DNA of 64,000 nt from Stentor roeselii (GCA_006503475.1 RSEH01000001.1:230726-294725); one strand, 5' to 3'; shown: positions 48,888 through 61,816, numbered from the stretch's first letter. Notes: a model not told the origin generated them from the letters alone. Program-made: numbers and translations.

Positions 48888-50399
48888 AATTATTAACCAT
48901 CCTTATTAATGACTTTCCTTTTTTCCAACCCTATCGCCTTTAAATGTTTACAAACAAGTATCAACTTTGTTGATGGATAAAAGCTTGCTGCTCAGTGAAA
49001 ATATAAAGTTGTAGAAGTATAAACCTATGATAAAGTTTTCGCTTAGATCAGATGATTTCGGGATTTCTTGTCTGTTCACGTGAGCTGCTAAGGCGAAATC
49101 ATTGGAAATGTTCCTATTAAGACTGAAAGTCAGGCTTGTGAAAACTGAAAAGTCTTCAGGATCGATTTCTGGAGAGTGATAAATGAGGTGGCTGCTGAAT
49201 TTAGACCAGCCATTGTTATCGCTTGTCAAATTTGAACATCGGTCAGAAATATAGGAAATTTTCAGATCGGTATATTGAAAATATTAGATTAGTTATATTT
49301 AATTATTTCGCTTTGATTAGTATAAATAGTTGATTTGATTGCCAAGGAGATAAAGCTGGATTCTGAGTACAGCTTTTACTTCGATTTGAAGATGTAGGCA
49401 GGCTTCGCCCGGCCACTTGATTGTTGTTAATCCATTTTTTAAGGCTTTATTTGCAAAAGATCATTGATATACCTCTTTGTGATTCTTTCAAGAACGTTTG
49501 AAGCTAAAACGATCAATTTCTGGTCAGGCATGTCAGCTTCTAAAATTCTTTAAGTTTAGAAAAGAGAATTTTATGAAGTAAGATCAGTTAATGAAAGAAT
49601 TATACCTAGTCCATTCATAAATCAACCCAAATAAGCATCTCAAAGTAAAAAATTTCTCAGAAGTAAATCTGAAAATTTATATATTTTCAAGATAAACAAT
49701 CAGATTGATATATAAAACTATGATTTACTATTTTAATTATTAGAAGTTGATTAGGAATATACTTAAAGCATCGATTACCTAGAATGAGCGCTAAGTCATT
49801 TAGAATAAATCCATAATAAATTATTTGAGCTTAATGAAAGTTTTATTCTTCAACTACTAAATTGCTTTAAATGACAGTAAAGAATACTTTTATTAACATA
49901 AAATATACTAATTATAAAACAATTTTTGAATATTTAAAGATTTTGTGATATATTTCTTTAATTTATTACTTAATTAGAATACTTTTAGTTCTAATAGTTT
50001 TGATAAAATCTTTATTTATTAAAAATAAAGCTTACTTGAGGGCTATCATTCTTGAATATCGAAATATACCAACTGTTTAATCTTGATAATTTTCTTAATA
50101 TTGTTGAGAAAAGTGATATAATTGTAATTACGCTCACAAGTACATATCAGTTTATGAATAAACTACTTATTAACAATGAACCATCTCTAAAATACTTTAA
50201 ATGATAATAATTTTCTTGTAAAACTCAATCACCAATTATAAAAACAAATTGATTCCTTCATAACATATTTTTATATATTTTCAATTTACTTAAAAATAAA
50301 TTCCACTTCTTTATATTTACTTACGATAATCTAAAAAATAATTTAAATCTTACTCTTATTACCTTTAGTGTAAAGTTAAATTTTCAAAGGTTTATAAAA
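48888..50399. other. Intergenic, one weak ORF remnant
   Basis: 1.5 kb. On the minus strand 48948 to ~49250 is a ~95-residue protein-like frame (SSHLIYHSPEIDPEDFSVF) without an ATG; it may be the end of a lost gene. The remainder (49300-50399) is very AT-rich with nothing I can support. Confidence 0.35.
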
Positions 50400-51380
50400 A
50401 TGTCTTGTCAAGTCTTAAACTGTTCAGGTAAAATCGTGAGCGTTTGCGAATCTCATAATCCCATGATTTACTTCTGTCAAAACCATTCACAAGATCATTA
50501 TAATCCAGACTTAGGCCACCTTCCAAGATATTTAAATTCAATAGAATCCAAGTTGATCTTAAGAGAATCATTAAACTCACTAATGGAAAGCTGCATTTTA
50601 CAGATGTCACAAGACACAGAGTCAATCATCAAAGCCTTGAAAAACTCTTGCAAACAAGCAATAAAATCGCTGAAAGATGATAACAAAGACATTGAAAGCA
50701 TCTCTGAGTTCAGACCTCTTACATTTCACAAAGAAAGAATAAATTTTTTAATCAGTGAAGCCTCATGCATCTCTCAAGACTATTTGAAATCCTCTCACAG
50801 GAAAATTAAGGAAATGTCTAGAATACTTTATAAGGTGACCGACAATTTGAATGAGACAAAACAGACTTTATTAGCAAAAAGCACTGAATTAGAGAACTCG
50901 AATAAGGAACTCAGTGAGACGACTCGAAAGTTATTCGAGGCACAAAACGAAATTGAAAGCCTGAAATGGCAACTTGATAAAAGCAACCAAATCATCATAT
51001 TAAATCAAGAGGATTTTGAAAATCTTTATCAGCAGTATGAAACAGTGATTAATGTAAATGTAAAACGAAAGATGAGTTTTGATCGTTCCTTTAATCAACT
51101 TAAAGATAGAAAAATTATTCTGAATGATATGAATAATCTTAGGAAAATTATGGAATCGATTGATGAAAAAGAGAAAAGACAGCAAAGTCAAGGTAAGAAA
51201 AATACAGAATTCAACGAGAAGGCAGTCGAAGAGCAGATTTTATATGTTAAATCAACTTGGCCCTTTATAAATATTCATTTAGAGAACAACTATAAATTTC
51301 TGTGGTCTTACGATGGGAAATATTTATTCAGATGTATTCAGCACTCAGGTAAATTCTATCAAGACTGTAATTTAGATTGA
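50400..51380 (+). CDS. B-box-like zinc finger plus coiled-coil protein
   Basis: 326 residues. The N-terminus MSCQVLNCSGKIVSVC..YFCQNHSQDH has B-box-like Cys/His spacing similar to the starts of the genes at 6118 and 63934. Coiled coil runs ~residues 50-265. The C-terminus (YKFLWSYDGKYLFRC) may be the stump of a propeller-like domain present in relatives. The stop is TGA. It may be a shortened member of the B-box/WD40 family. Confidence 0.75.
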   Translation: MSCQVLNCSGKIVSVCESHNPMIYFCQNHSQDHYNPDLGHLPRYLNSIESKLILRESLNSLMESCILQMSQDTESIIKALKNSCKQAIKSLKDDNKDIESISEFRPLTFHKERINFLISEASCISQDYLKSSHRKIKEMSRILYKVTDNLNETKQTLLAKSTELENSNKELSETTRKLFEAQNEIESLKWQLDKSNQIIILNQEDFENLYQQYETVINVNVKRKMSFDRSFNQLKDRKIILNDMNNLRKIMESIDEKEKRQQSQGKKNTEFNEKAVEEQILYVKSTWPFINIHLENNYKFLWSYDGKYLFRCIQHSGKFYQDCNLD

Positions 51381-52244
51381 GACAGTAATTTTAATGAAGA
51401 CAGTAACAATTATGAAGAGGGTACTTTATATCAAAGACAGTAAATCACAAATAGCGAGTAGGCTTTATTGAAGAATCAAACTATATAAATATTTGTAACC
51501 AACATTGAAGTGAAAAATAATTTACTACGAAAATGTAATGTGCATCAAGATAGTAAATTATATTAAAGCATGTAAAATTCAAAGAAGATTGTAAAACTTA
51601 TTTAAGGTATTAATAATTGAAGCGCGTATCAGTCAATGAAGTAAATATATGGAAACTGGATAGCAAGAAGAAAAAATACAAAACAAAGGATATCAAGAAA
51701 CAAGAGTCAATTCAATGGTTAAGTCGTTATCCGGAATGCAAATATCAGGCAATTAGCTTAATAGATTAAGTATTTATATTTTTAATAAATTTCTGAATGA
51801 ACTCAATTGAAAAAATCAAAATGATTTCTACTAGATAATCATTATTAATAATTTGTCATTAGGTTTGGTTAGTGATGAATTCGTAATTTCTTTATTATAA
51901 AGAGAAAAATTATCAAGTATAATAACTTTAATGAAATGAATGTAAATAATACTCAAATTTGAAATCACTTCTACTTTAAATATATTTCATTAAAACAACC
52001 TCTGCTTATGATGATTCAAAAACTACTTTAAAGTAGGTATAATTAATTCATATTCGCAAATATATATAAGAAATTTATATATTCCAAATTAGGATAGAAT
52101 TATTTTTCTAATATAAAGATTTAAGCATACTTTAAAAGCTTCCTCCAGTTTTCCTCACTTAAAATCCTGCCAACAATCTCAAATATTAATATTTCTCATT
52201 TAAAACATTGTATAAATATCGAATTCTTAAAATTTGCATATAAA
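51381..52244. other. Intergenic with loose repeats
   Basis: 864 bp, no gene. 51380-51610 contains several loosely related gaagacagtaa / caagatagtaaa segments, suggesting an old degenerate tandem repeat. The rest is AT-rich. Confidence 0.35.
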
Positions 52245-55200
52245 ATGTTAATGTGGGTCATTCTCCTCTTTAAATGTCAGAGAGCGAACTTATATTGTAA
52301 AACTTCTGATTGCAATTCTTGTTTAGATAAGTACCTCTACAGGTCAATCTCCTGCTTAGACATCTGTCCTACAGGCTTTACTCTAGACGTAACTTCATCA
52401 AGATGTCAAGAATCAGATTCAAAACTTTTATTCGCTCTCGATTTTCTTAATTACTCAGTCTTCAAAGCTAATTCTATCGGAAACTTTTCACATCCAGACA
52501 ACTCCTCCTTTAATGACCCTTCACGAAAGACTCCAATCCCGACTCTTCAAACTGGGTTTTACTTTGCCGAGACCAGTTTTCTCGAGTCAAAAACTTCATG
52601 GATACCTGCTCCAGACTTTTCAGTATACTTAATAACGAAATTAAATACAACTACTGGAAAAGTTTTCAGAATAATGAATGAATCGATTGAAATATTTTCA
52701 ATTTGGCTTGATAAGAATTTATATGTTAAATGGCTTTTGACGAAGAATTCCAGTCAAATTTACTATAATACTTCTATTTCAATAGATAATTCTAATTGGA
52801 TGAATCTCCAATTTAGCTCGGTTCAATCAGCAGACTTACTCACAATAAAAATTACTAATGTTACTACATCGAAAGTACAGACGTATTTGATACAAGGAGC
52901 TGAGTTCAGGTGTCAAATTCCTAACTTGAAATATTTGATAGGAGATAGAAACTCTTCTTTTAAAGGCATGATTTCTTGGCTTTCAGCAGAAAACTCAGAA
53001 AAATCGACCTTTAGAAAATTTATACCTATTATTATAAGATCAGAGGGACAAGCTACAACTAATCAAGCTTACTGTAATTTTCCATCATGTACTTGGCCTT
53101 GGTGCATTAATAATTTCAATTGCAATTTATTCTCTTCAGTACATTGCAAAAATGGAACTGGGTTTCTTCCAAAAGATTGTACTTTATGCTCTTTAGGAAC
53201 ATCTCCTTTTTGTGGTTTGAGATACGAATGCTTAATTGGAAGTATATTAAACTGCTCAAGCTGTAGTAAAAATTATTCCAATATTGAAGGTTTTTGTGTA
53301 ATAAGTCCTACTTTTTTAAATGAAACTAACCTGGAAATTCCTGTGATTGATGCAAAATTTTATGAAATAGGCCAGTATTATGGAGGGATCTTTCAAAGCG
53401 GCTTTAATGAATCAACATATGCACCTTTTAACGATCCAGACGATGATGACCCCTGGCCTGTGAAGTACCGAGGGCTATTCTTTAACAGAAAACATTTTTT
53501 AAAAATAAAAAATCGTTTTGATTTCAACTATAAGTTTACAATAGCGATATGGTCTCGATCTGAACTACCCTCTATGATATTAGATGGAAATCAAGTTAAC
53601 TTAAGAGGGGATTACAATTTCAAAATTACCTTCAGATCAACAAATTACTTTTACCAAGCTCACAATAAAAATATGATTGATTATCAGTCAAAGTGGATTT
53701 TTTTTCATGTTTCAATGAATCAGATAGGAATTACTTCTGAACTTAAATGGTACCTGAACCTTCAACTTTTCGAAACTTTTACAATAGATGGATTTTCTTT
53801 TGCAGGATCGAATAAAGGGGATGGTCGTTTAGATGTAGGTCGATGGGAAAGCACTACACCTTCTTTTTGGAAGGGGTGCATTTATAGATTGACTATTTGG
53901 CAGACAGCGATTGACGATCTTTCCTCTGTTTCAAATATTTGTGGATTAGAATTTGGCTCTGATTGTTTATGGAATTGCTCAGGGACACAATATTATGACC
54001 CAGTATTTAAAAAATGTTTTAACTGTGACTCGCCATGTTCTAACTGTAGTACTTTCGGATCATGCAATCTTTGTTCAAATATTCAATGTGAAACATGCTC
54101 ATCATTTACCTCTGAATGTTCAGTTTCTCAATCAAATCCTTGCCTGAACGGATTCTTTTTAAGCAGTGATGGAAAGTGTTGCCAGGAGCCTTGCTTGACT
54201 TGTTACATGTCAGGTCCTGCCTCATGTCTTAGTTGTAAAGCTGGATACTTTCTTTACGGGAATACATGTATACAAGGTTGCCCTTTAGGATTTACAATCA
54301 ATAACTCAAAGTGCACTGCTCCAACAGGTCCTTTCATCAGTCTTTCATTAGATACTATCAACAACTCAGTAATTGATTCTGTTTCCAAAGTTCAATTCTC
54401 AGCAGGTTCAAATTCGAGTTTTTATCCAGCTCTTGATGAGTCCGATCCTTGGCCAGCGATGAGAAGAGGGTTTTACTTTACTCCAGGTAAGTACCTAACA
54501 AGCTCGCCTTTGAATTTTGAATATAACCTGACTTTTGAGTTCTGGGTTAAACTAGAATCTTTTGGAACTATTTTCTTCAAAAAAAATATCGGGTTTTCTG
54601 CTGGAAGTTCTACGGAAATTATTATTTCTAGTGTGGGGATAATTAATTTTGCTGGAATTCCTTTAAATACTTGGGTGCATATCTTGTTTGCAATGGCTAC
54701 TAACCTGATTCAAGATTTTTCTGGATTATTGTTAATTGATACTAAAGTGGATCAAGTCAGTATTGCTTCAAAACAATTCATGGATAATTTATCTCCTTTT
54801 TACCTTGGAAATCTTACAAAAACATTTACAGGGTTTCTTTGGTCTTTTAGCATCTATTATGAATTTAGGACCATTTTTGATAACCAGTTTCAGATATGCA
54901 CTAAAAGTTCAGCAGAAAACTGTACCTGGAACTGTGAAATCAACAAGTTTTTAGATCAGGAAAAATGTGTTCAATGCAAGAGTGAGTGCCATGGGTGCAG
55001 AAGGGCTGAAGATTGTAATTTGTGTCAAGATAGATTATGCTTAAAATGTTCAAATTTTTATCTTGGGTGCATTGAATGCATTGAAAATGCTGAGTATATT
55101 GATTCACTTTGTCAATGTAAGGCTGAATATATTTGGAATAATTGCACACTTTCGTGCATGCCGAAAAATTTACATATCAATAATGATTCATGTGTATGCC

Positions 55201-57983
55201 AGAATGGAATGTATGGAAATGGTGATTCTTGCTTACCTTGCTTTCAAGATTGTGAAACATGTTCAGGTCCATCTCAAAAAGATTGTTTAACATGCAGAAA
55301 TTCTTTCGGTTACATCTTAGAAGAAAATCAGTGCATCCCTTGTCACACTTCTTGTAAAACATGTAATGGTTCACAATATTTCGAATGCAATACTTGCAAA
55401 GATAAACTTTGGTATTTATTAAAGATGTGCTATCCTAGATGCCCTCTAGGTTTCAAGGAAAACTCTCAATTTTGCATCGAATCATCAGCAGAAAAAGTTG
55501 TTGCAAAATTTGAATTTAAAAGTTTTGATCACGAATATTCAGATAAAATTAATTCTTTAACAATCAGAAGTAATGATTTTAATACGTTATTACCCACTGT
55601 AGACCGAGGAGTTTACTTCACAGGTGAAAACTCAGGTCTAAGACTGATAAACAATGAAAAAATGATTATTTTTAGTCCATCATTTTGTGTTTCATGCTGG
55701 TTCAACCTATATTCAGACTCCCCTCTTTTTGAGTATTCAATATTAAATCAATCATTTCAAGTGTACTTCGAATTAAGTCTTCCAATTTTTAATATTTCGC
55801 TTTCATTCTCTGAGAAGTTCGAAAGTTCATTGCAAGCATACAACAAAAACTGGAATCACTTGCTGGCTTGCACGGAATTTAAAGATTTTTTTACTTTTTC
55901 ACTGACTCTTAACAAAATAACTTCATCAAGAGTAGTATCATCTAAAGCAGCATTTAAAGACTCTTTCAATTCTTCACTTTTAATAGGATATTCACTATTT
56001 TCAAACTCCTACTTCCATGGTTTTCTTTTTTCCCTTTCCTTGTTTAAGTCTAAACCAGCGATTAATGATTTAGTTACTGAAAAATGTAATTCTTGCTACG
56101 TTTGTGACCCGAAAAATGACTGTCTGTCAATCTGCAATATTAATGAATATCAAGAAGATAATTCTAACTGTTCAAATTGTTCAAATGAATGTACTTCAGG
56201 TTGTAGAAACTCAAAGAACTGTAGTTTGTGTGCTGGTCAAGGATGCATCAAATGCAAATCATTTGAAAAGTTTTCTTGTTTAGAATGCTCGAATGGATAT
56301 GAACTGGTTGATGGGGAGTGCAATGAATGCAGTACTGAAGAGTTTTATAAGGCCCAGGATAAATCTTGCCAGTTGTGTAGAAGTCTGTGCAAAAGTTGCT
56401 CTGAAGAATTAACTTGTTTAACTTGCAGAGAAAATAGTTTACTCAGTTTAAACAAACAGTGTGAATGTGCTGAAAGTTTCATTGAAATTGGAAATGAATG
56501 CATAAGAAAAAGATTTACTGCGTTTATTCAGGTTTCAGATGGAAGAAAATTCAACTTAGGTTTCAGTGAAATATTAATGAATGATTTAAGGAATGAGGAC
56601 TTTATGATAGTCAAGCATTTGAAAACTCTTGAGTTCAAAAAAGTAAAAATAACTTCTTCTCTTTATTTACTTGAAATAATAGCCTCAGATGATAAAGATC
56701 TCGCTGGGACTTGCTCTCTTATTTTTATTCAAGAACTTCATTCTGCTAAAGATTCAATCCTTTACCCACTAAACTACTCTTTTAACCTTCCTGATGGTTC
56801 AAAAGACTCAAGTGTTCAAGAAATAGAAGAGATGAAGTCTTCCACTGAATCGATGGCTCGGTCAACTCTCGTTAGTGTTTTTGGACTGAGTCTCATTTCA
56901 GGAGATTTCAGTAGTTTTTTTACTTTTCTCAACGCAGTTGAGATATTTTCATATGTCATTTTGTTCAATAAAGAATTTGATCCTTTGATGGTTGCTTTTT
57001 TGAATGCTTTAAGACCTTCTTCAATTATTCCAAACTTGTTTGAACTGATTGTGCCTGAATCTTCTGGAAGGAAACTTGGAAAGAAATTTAAAGACTTTGG
57101 AATTGAGACTCATCTTTTGCTTTTGAATGCTGGAATGTATTACTTAGCTTTTTCTCTTTTTTTTATTCTTTTACTTTTCAAAATAGCTATTTCTTTTATA
57201 AGACATCAAAATGCTTTAAAATTGAAATTGAAGCTAGAAGAATTTTTGATTTACAGTGCTTTTGTTAGATTGTGGATACAATCTTGTTTAGAAGTTATGA
57301 TTGCTTCTGTATTAGGGATAATTGAAAGACAAATCAATGATTTGTACAGTGGATTTGATTTTTTCCTTTGTATTGTATCTATTGTAAGGCTTATTTAGAT
57401 CGTGAACGGCTTTTGCTTCATAGTTTTACTGAGAAGCATTTTTCAGATTAGAAATACTCGTTTTGAAGAAATAAAATCAAAGTTTCGTCCTTTTTTTGAA
57501 GAGTTCAATTGCAGAGGTATAGATGATGTGTTGTTTTATGTAGTTTTTGTACTTAGAAGGTTTTCACTTTGTTTTATCATTTTTTTTGCTGACGTTTTTG
57601 TAATTCAGATTATTGTCGTTATGTGTTTTGCTTTAGCTGTATTTTTTATGTAGATTCCATTTTATATCATTTTCAGAAGGCCGTTCAAAGAGAATCTCTT
57701 AGGGTGGAATATTGTTTGTCTTGAGATTTTGATTTGCATTTTTTACTCATTGATTCTTTTATCATCACTATCTTTTCACTTTTTAACATCCAGAGAACTA
57801 GCAAATATCTGTATTCAAGTTGTAATTGCAGGAATTTTCTGTAATATAGGATTTTCTACACTTATAACTACTAAAAAAATTATCATGTTCTTTAAAAGAA
57901 GATGCTCAACAGAATCAGAATTCATCACTCCCACAAAAATATCTACGACAACTCATGTGATTAAAGAAGTTGATTTAGTTTAA
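52245..57983 (+). CDS. Giant Cys-rich, LamG-like multipass surface protein
   Basis: 1,902 residues after removing two 15-nt introns (57384-57398, 57639-57653). A signal peptide (MLMWVILLFKCQRA) opens an ectodomain of ~1,500 residues in which concanavalin/LamG-like modules (each starting D-x-x-P-W-P or T-V-D then RG-x-[YF]F) alternate with furin-type Cys-rich repeats (CQNGMYGNGDSCLPC, CQEPCLTCYMSGPASC). The C-terminal ~350 residues carry about six membrane segments (MYYLAFSLFFILLLFKIAI, FFADVFVIQIIVVMCFALA, ILICIFYSLILLSSL) and a short basic tail. Ciliates have large families of such furin-repeat surface proteins; ligand and function are unknown. Probably adhesive or sensory. Confidence 0.88.
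57384..57398 (+). other. 15-nt intron 1 (giant surface protein)
   Basis: GTAAGGCTTATTTAG, phase 0, A at position 10. Removal joins LCIVSI to IVNGFCFIVLL inside a membrane helix. Confidence 0.9.
57639..57653 (+). other. 15-nt intron 2 (giant surface protein)
   Basis: GTATTTTTTATGTAG, phase 0, A at position 10. Removal joins VVMCFALA to IPFYIIFRRPF and continues to TAA 57981-57983. Confidence 0.9.
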
Positions 57984-58849
57984 TTATATCATTTTTAGTA
58001 TCCTTGTAATAAATTATAGTTATATCTAAGAATATATGTTTGAAAAAAATACTGAGTATTCGAAGTTGGTTTATATAATATTTCGATTGATACCTCATTC
58101 TTTAAATCACTTAGTATTCTATCTATATCTGAGATAATTCTGAAAAGAAAGTTACTTAATAATCTCGAACACAATTAACATTAACATGTCATGAAATTTA
58201 TAAATAGTTAAGGTAAATCCCTTAAGAATATGTAGTTATGTTAGATAGAATAGAAATCGATGCTATACTGACGTAAAAATGTCTGGAAATCGTAAATTTA
58301 ACCTTGTAAAATTTCAAATTGATGGCATATTAAAAATAATTTTTTTCTTATGATAGAAATTCAGACTCTGTGTTGATCAACTATTTATAATAGATTTTAT
58401 AATGTCTTTATAATCTACGACTTTTTACATGAAAAAATCGAATTTTATTATTGCCTGAACTAGATAAAATTTTGGTTGCTTCTATAATTTTTTTAAGAGA
58501 GTTGCTACCAGATTCTCCCAATATTCGCCTCATCATCAACAGGTGCAATTTAAGAATATTTGGAATATTTTTGTGCTTAATATTATCACATCTTTTAAAA
58601 TAGAAGTTGTATTGAAGGGGATTCAGCACTAGTTCAGAAGATTTCAATTGGAACTATCGTATTTTTTCATTTTTATCAATAATCTCAGGATTCTTGTATT
58701 CAAAACTTGGATTCTATGGCTCTATGTTTCGATTGCATGCTTATCATCTTGCAACAGTAGTATAATAATAATGATGCTTATCTGAATTTCAGTTAAAATA
58801 TAAAATCAAAGATTCGGAAAATATTAATAGTTATAAGTAATCTTACATT
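57984..58849. other. Intergenic, no gene supported
   Basis: 866 bp, AT-rich. A 79-codon minus-strand ORF (58408-58647) has no ATG near its start and no recognisable features. Confidence 0.4.
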
Positions 58850-59254
58850 ATGAGTTTTCTAGTGATTCCTTTAGCTATCTGCCTCCTTAGCGCTTAGTCG
58901 AGCAAAGGATTTCGAAAGAAGAAAGAAAATCCTTGGAGTATCGACAATATTAAGTTGAGATATTTTAATGATAGGAGTTTCTGGTTTGTATTTCATTTAA
59001 GATCTATAAGAAAAAGATGGATTAAGAAAGAGAAGGTATCGAATTATGCAAACACATCTAAGGAATGCATTAAAAAAAAATAAATAAGATGCGAATTCGT
59101 AACTATTAGGAAGTTTGATGATAAATTTATTGGTAGTAATAAAATCTTAGATAAAAAATAGGAAGAAATCTTGAAACTTGAGAATTATTCTGGACTGTAC
59201 TATAAAAAAACCTTTTTTTTGCGGATTTCGAAAGTGATGTAAAGATTCAGATAA
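58850..59254 (+). pseudogene. Damaged gene for a secreted protein (signal peptide then UAR interruptions)
   Basis: The ATG at 58850 starts an excellent signal peptide (MSFLVIPLAICLLSA) immediately followed by TAG at 58895-58897, then SSKGFRKKKENPWS and a protein-like frame. The intact secreted gene at 13930 has ASAQS at the same point, so Gln is the natural reading. Further interruptions at 59081 (TAA), 59159 (TAG), 59240 and 59252 (TAA) precede the first TGA at 59255. A later Cys pair (CSKC near 59352) may belong to it. It is a decaying gene or one with unusual decoding. Confidence 0.45.
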
Positions 59255-59257
59255 TGA

Positions 59258-59896
59258 CAAAAATAAAAAGGAAGGACTTACAAATTGGAAGATTATGGAA
59301 TGCTTTGGAAGTATCAAGAAGAGAAGAAGAATGACTTTGGAAATAAAAGGAAGTGTAGTAAATGTGGAAGATTAAATTTAGATAAAACTTGATGAAGTTA
59401 ACTAAGAAAAATGAGAAGAGCGAAGAATTACCTTTTTAAATTGAGAGCAGTGAATCAAATAATCATGAATAAAATTAATATTGGGTATGCGAGTTTTTTC
59501 GCATAATTTATAAAAATATACTGCTCTTACTTAAAAATTGTGTTTTAGATTCAATCATTTAGACTTATACATGATTTGAATTGCTTAGGGATCTAATGTC
59601 TTGTTTCATTTATATTTGCTTATTATTTTTGAACAGTTTATTAAACCAAATTTTATCTAAGGATAAAATATATATTAAGTATTAGCTAGGTCTAAAATTG
59701 AATAGGCCAATCTCAAATTAGCATAAACCTGATGTTTCATACAAAAAAGGAGTATCAATTTGAAAAGAGGATGAATATTTCTTATTGAAGATAGAATTTT
59801 AATCAGGAAGATACTATTACTCTTAGAAATTATTTTACTTTTATTACCCTATTTTTGGTTTAAACACTAACAGCAACTACCAATCATTGTTAGTGA
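59258..59896. other. Remnant continuation and AT-rich spacer
   Basis: The frame of the damaged secreted gene continues with protein-like stretches to about 59530 but with TGA codons as well. After that I see nothing supportable before the pseudokinase. Confidence 0.3.
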
Positions 59897-59974
59897 AATA
59901 TTCAACAATTCAATTCCAATAAAATAACTAAAAAAGCACTAGATTTATCTAAATACCTTGCTAAATTTGTAAAA

Positions 59975-61042
59975 TTGAATTATAAACTGAGGTATCTCAA
60001 TGATGATGCAAGCATAATCCTTAAAGAATATTTTAATCAAACCAAAAATAAAGAAACTAGTATAGAAGGAAAATATTATGACCAGATTTTGATGTTTTTG
60101 TATCATTCGATAAGTGAATTTGATGCAAAACAAAAGATAAGGATTTTATTGGACCAGATTATAAAAACCAGAGAATTCGAAAATATGAGCACTCAGAACA
60201 ATAACCCTTGGAAGTTGTTAGAAATGAAAAAAATTATTAATATTGAAGAACTCTCAGAAAATTACTTATATCATACAATAAATTATAGATATTTCAGTCT
60301 CGAGTTATTCAGCTCAATATATTCTACGAGAAAGGTCTTTGTCAAGAAATATATTTTCAATGAAAACATAAGTCAAGAGATAGCAAAAACAATTGAGTTA
60401 GTGTGTGAAAAAGAAGCAAAATGTTATGAGTTTTTAGATAATTATAGAAATAATAGAAACAATTTTTGTGAATACTTTGGCTCAATTAAGTCAGAAAATA
60501 GTTTTTCAATTGTTATCAAAAACTATAGTATGAATCTCTTTGATTTAATAAATGAATTGAAAAATCTTAAGTCAACAGGTGAATATACTCTTCCAGGAGC
60601 CCAGCTTGCAATCATAGTTAAATCTTTAGTTGAATCATATGCTTTTTTAGCAAGTCATAACATTCTCCATCGTTCTATTAGTTCAAAATCATTACTAGTT
60701 GACGAATATTTTAATTTTGCAATATTCGATTTTGTTTTTGCGGCAATAAAAGTTGATGATGTTTGGTATGAATCTACAACCAATACATTTAAGGACTATA
60801 AATCTCCTGAAGAAGAAATGGAAATTCCAATAATTGACCTCGAAAAATGCGATGTTTTCTCATTGGGTTTAGTAGTCCTCCAGTTAGCTCATTTAGAAAA
60901 TATCTCAGAATTAAAGAATAATTTAGATTCATTTATTCAAAAACTGGAAAATATGAACTTAAAATGGCTACAAAATCTACTTCGAAAAATGTTATGTAAA
61001 CCTGAAGAGCGTTTCCATTTTAATAACTCAGAAAATTTTTAG
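59975..61042 (+). pseudogene. Orphan pseudokinase F of the array family
   Basis: About 355 codons. The N-terminal helical region and the end (KCDVFSLGLVVLQLAH) clearly belong to the kinase array family, but this copy is ~14 kb away on the opposite strand. The catalytic loop is HRSISSKSLL, so the catalytic Asp is Ser; DFG reads DFV. The frame is open upstream to ~59897 but has no ATG; the first in-frame ATG is 60092, inside the conserved region. At the 3' end one extra T before 61042 would replace the stop and continue as DDDVTETISSPVSLSNKY to a TAG at 61096. It is a pseudokinase, possibly a pseudogene. Confidence 0.6.
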
Positions 61043-61816
61043 ATGATGATGTTACTGAAACGATTTCAAGCCCAGTTAGCTTAAGTAATAAATATTAGAA
61101 ATCTTCAAATTATGAAAATTATTGTATATATTTTTGAAAAATAAAAATTGAATAAATTAATCTAAAAACGAATGGTTTAAAATTAATTGAATGAACTTAA
61201 ACTTTTTTAAATTACTAGACTCTTTGCTTTTGATAATTTAGCACTCTTAAATTTTATCTTCTCACTAAATATATAGTTATTATTTGAGTCTCTATTTTGC
61301 ACAGAATAAACTTATAAAGTATATTTAAAGGTTTTCTTGTTTTGATGTGGTAAGATTGCTTCAATATCTTCATAGGTACTTACAGAGCTATAAACTTGAA
61401 GCAGCATGATTAATCAAAAAAGGATAAGATTAGCTATCTAAGATAACAAGATCACAATATGAAAATAGGTCTAGACCAAGATTATCTTGAGGATTGCATT
61501 TGGTATGCATATATGAAATGATGCTCAAATCAAATTAAAATTAATCAGGAATCTCAAATATTAGCCAAAAAGTTATTTTCCTCAGGCTTGATTCTATCAG
61601 TTTTGTTCCAGATACAATAGACTATATATTAATTAAAAATGAAAGAATGAAATAGCTGAAACACAGGATCTTAGCATAAAGAAAAACTAATTTCAAGTTT
61701 TCATATCTACAAGTATTTCTGATACAACTCAATTGTACTTTTGAAGGGTTAGTTTTAATCTTAACTTATTTCTATCAAGCATTCTTCATAAGATTAAATA
61801 TTTAAGATTTAATACC
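61043..61816. other. Intergenic, no gene seen
   Basis: 774 bp of AT-rich DNA. Nothing supportable apart from the possible frameshifted tail of the pseudokinase up to 61098. Confidence 0.4.

Noticed and set aside
48948-49229. 93-codon minus-strand ORF as a gene
   Set aside because: No ATG at or before its start, no recognisable domain, and upstream frame closed by TGA; at best a remnant.
52245-57398. TGA-as-Trp or other genome-wide code change
   Set aside because: TGA ends several genes (channel, S11 peptidase, 50400 gene) and never interrupts the long ORFs, where Trp is TGG; the standard code fits.
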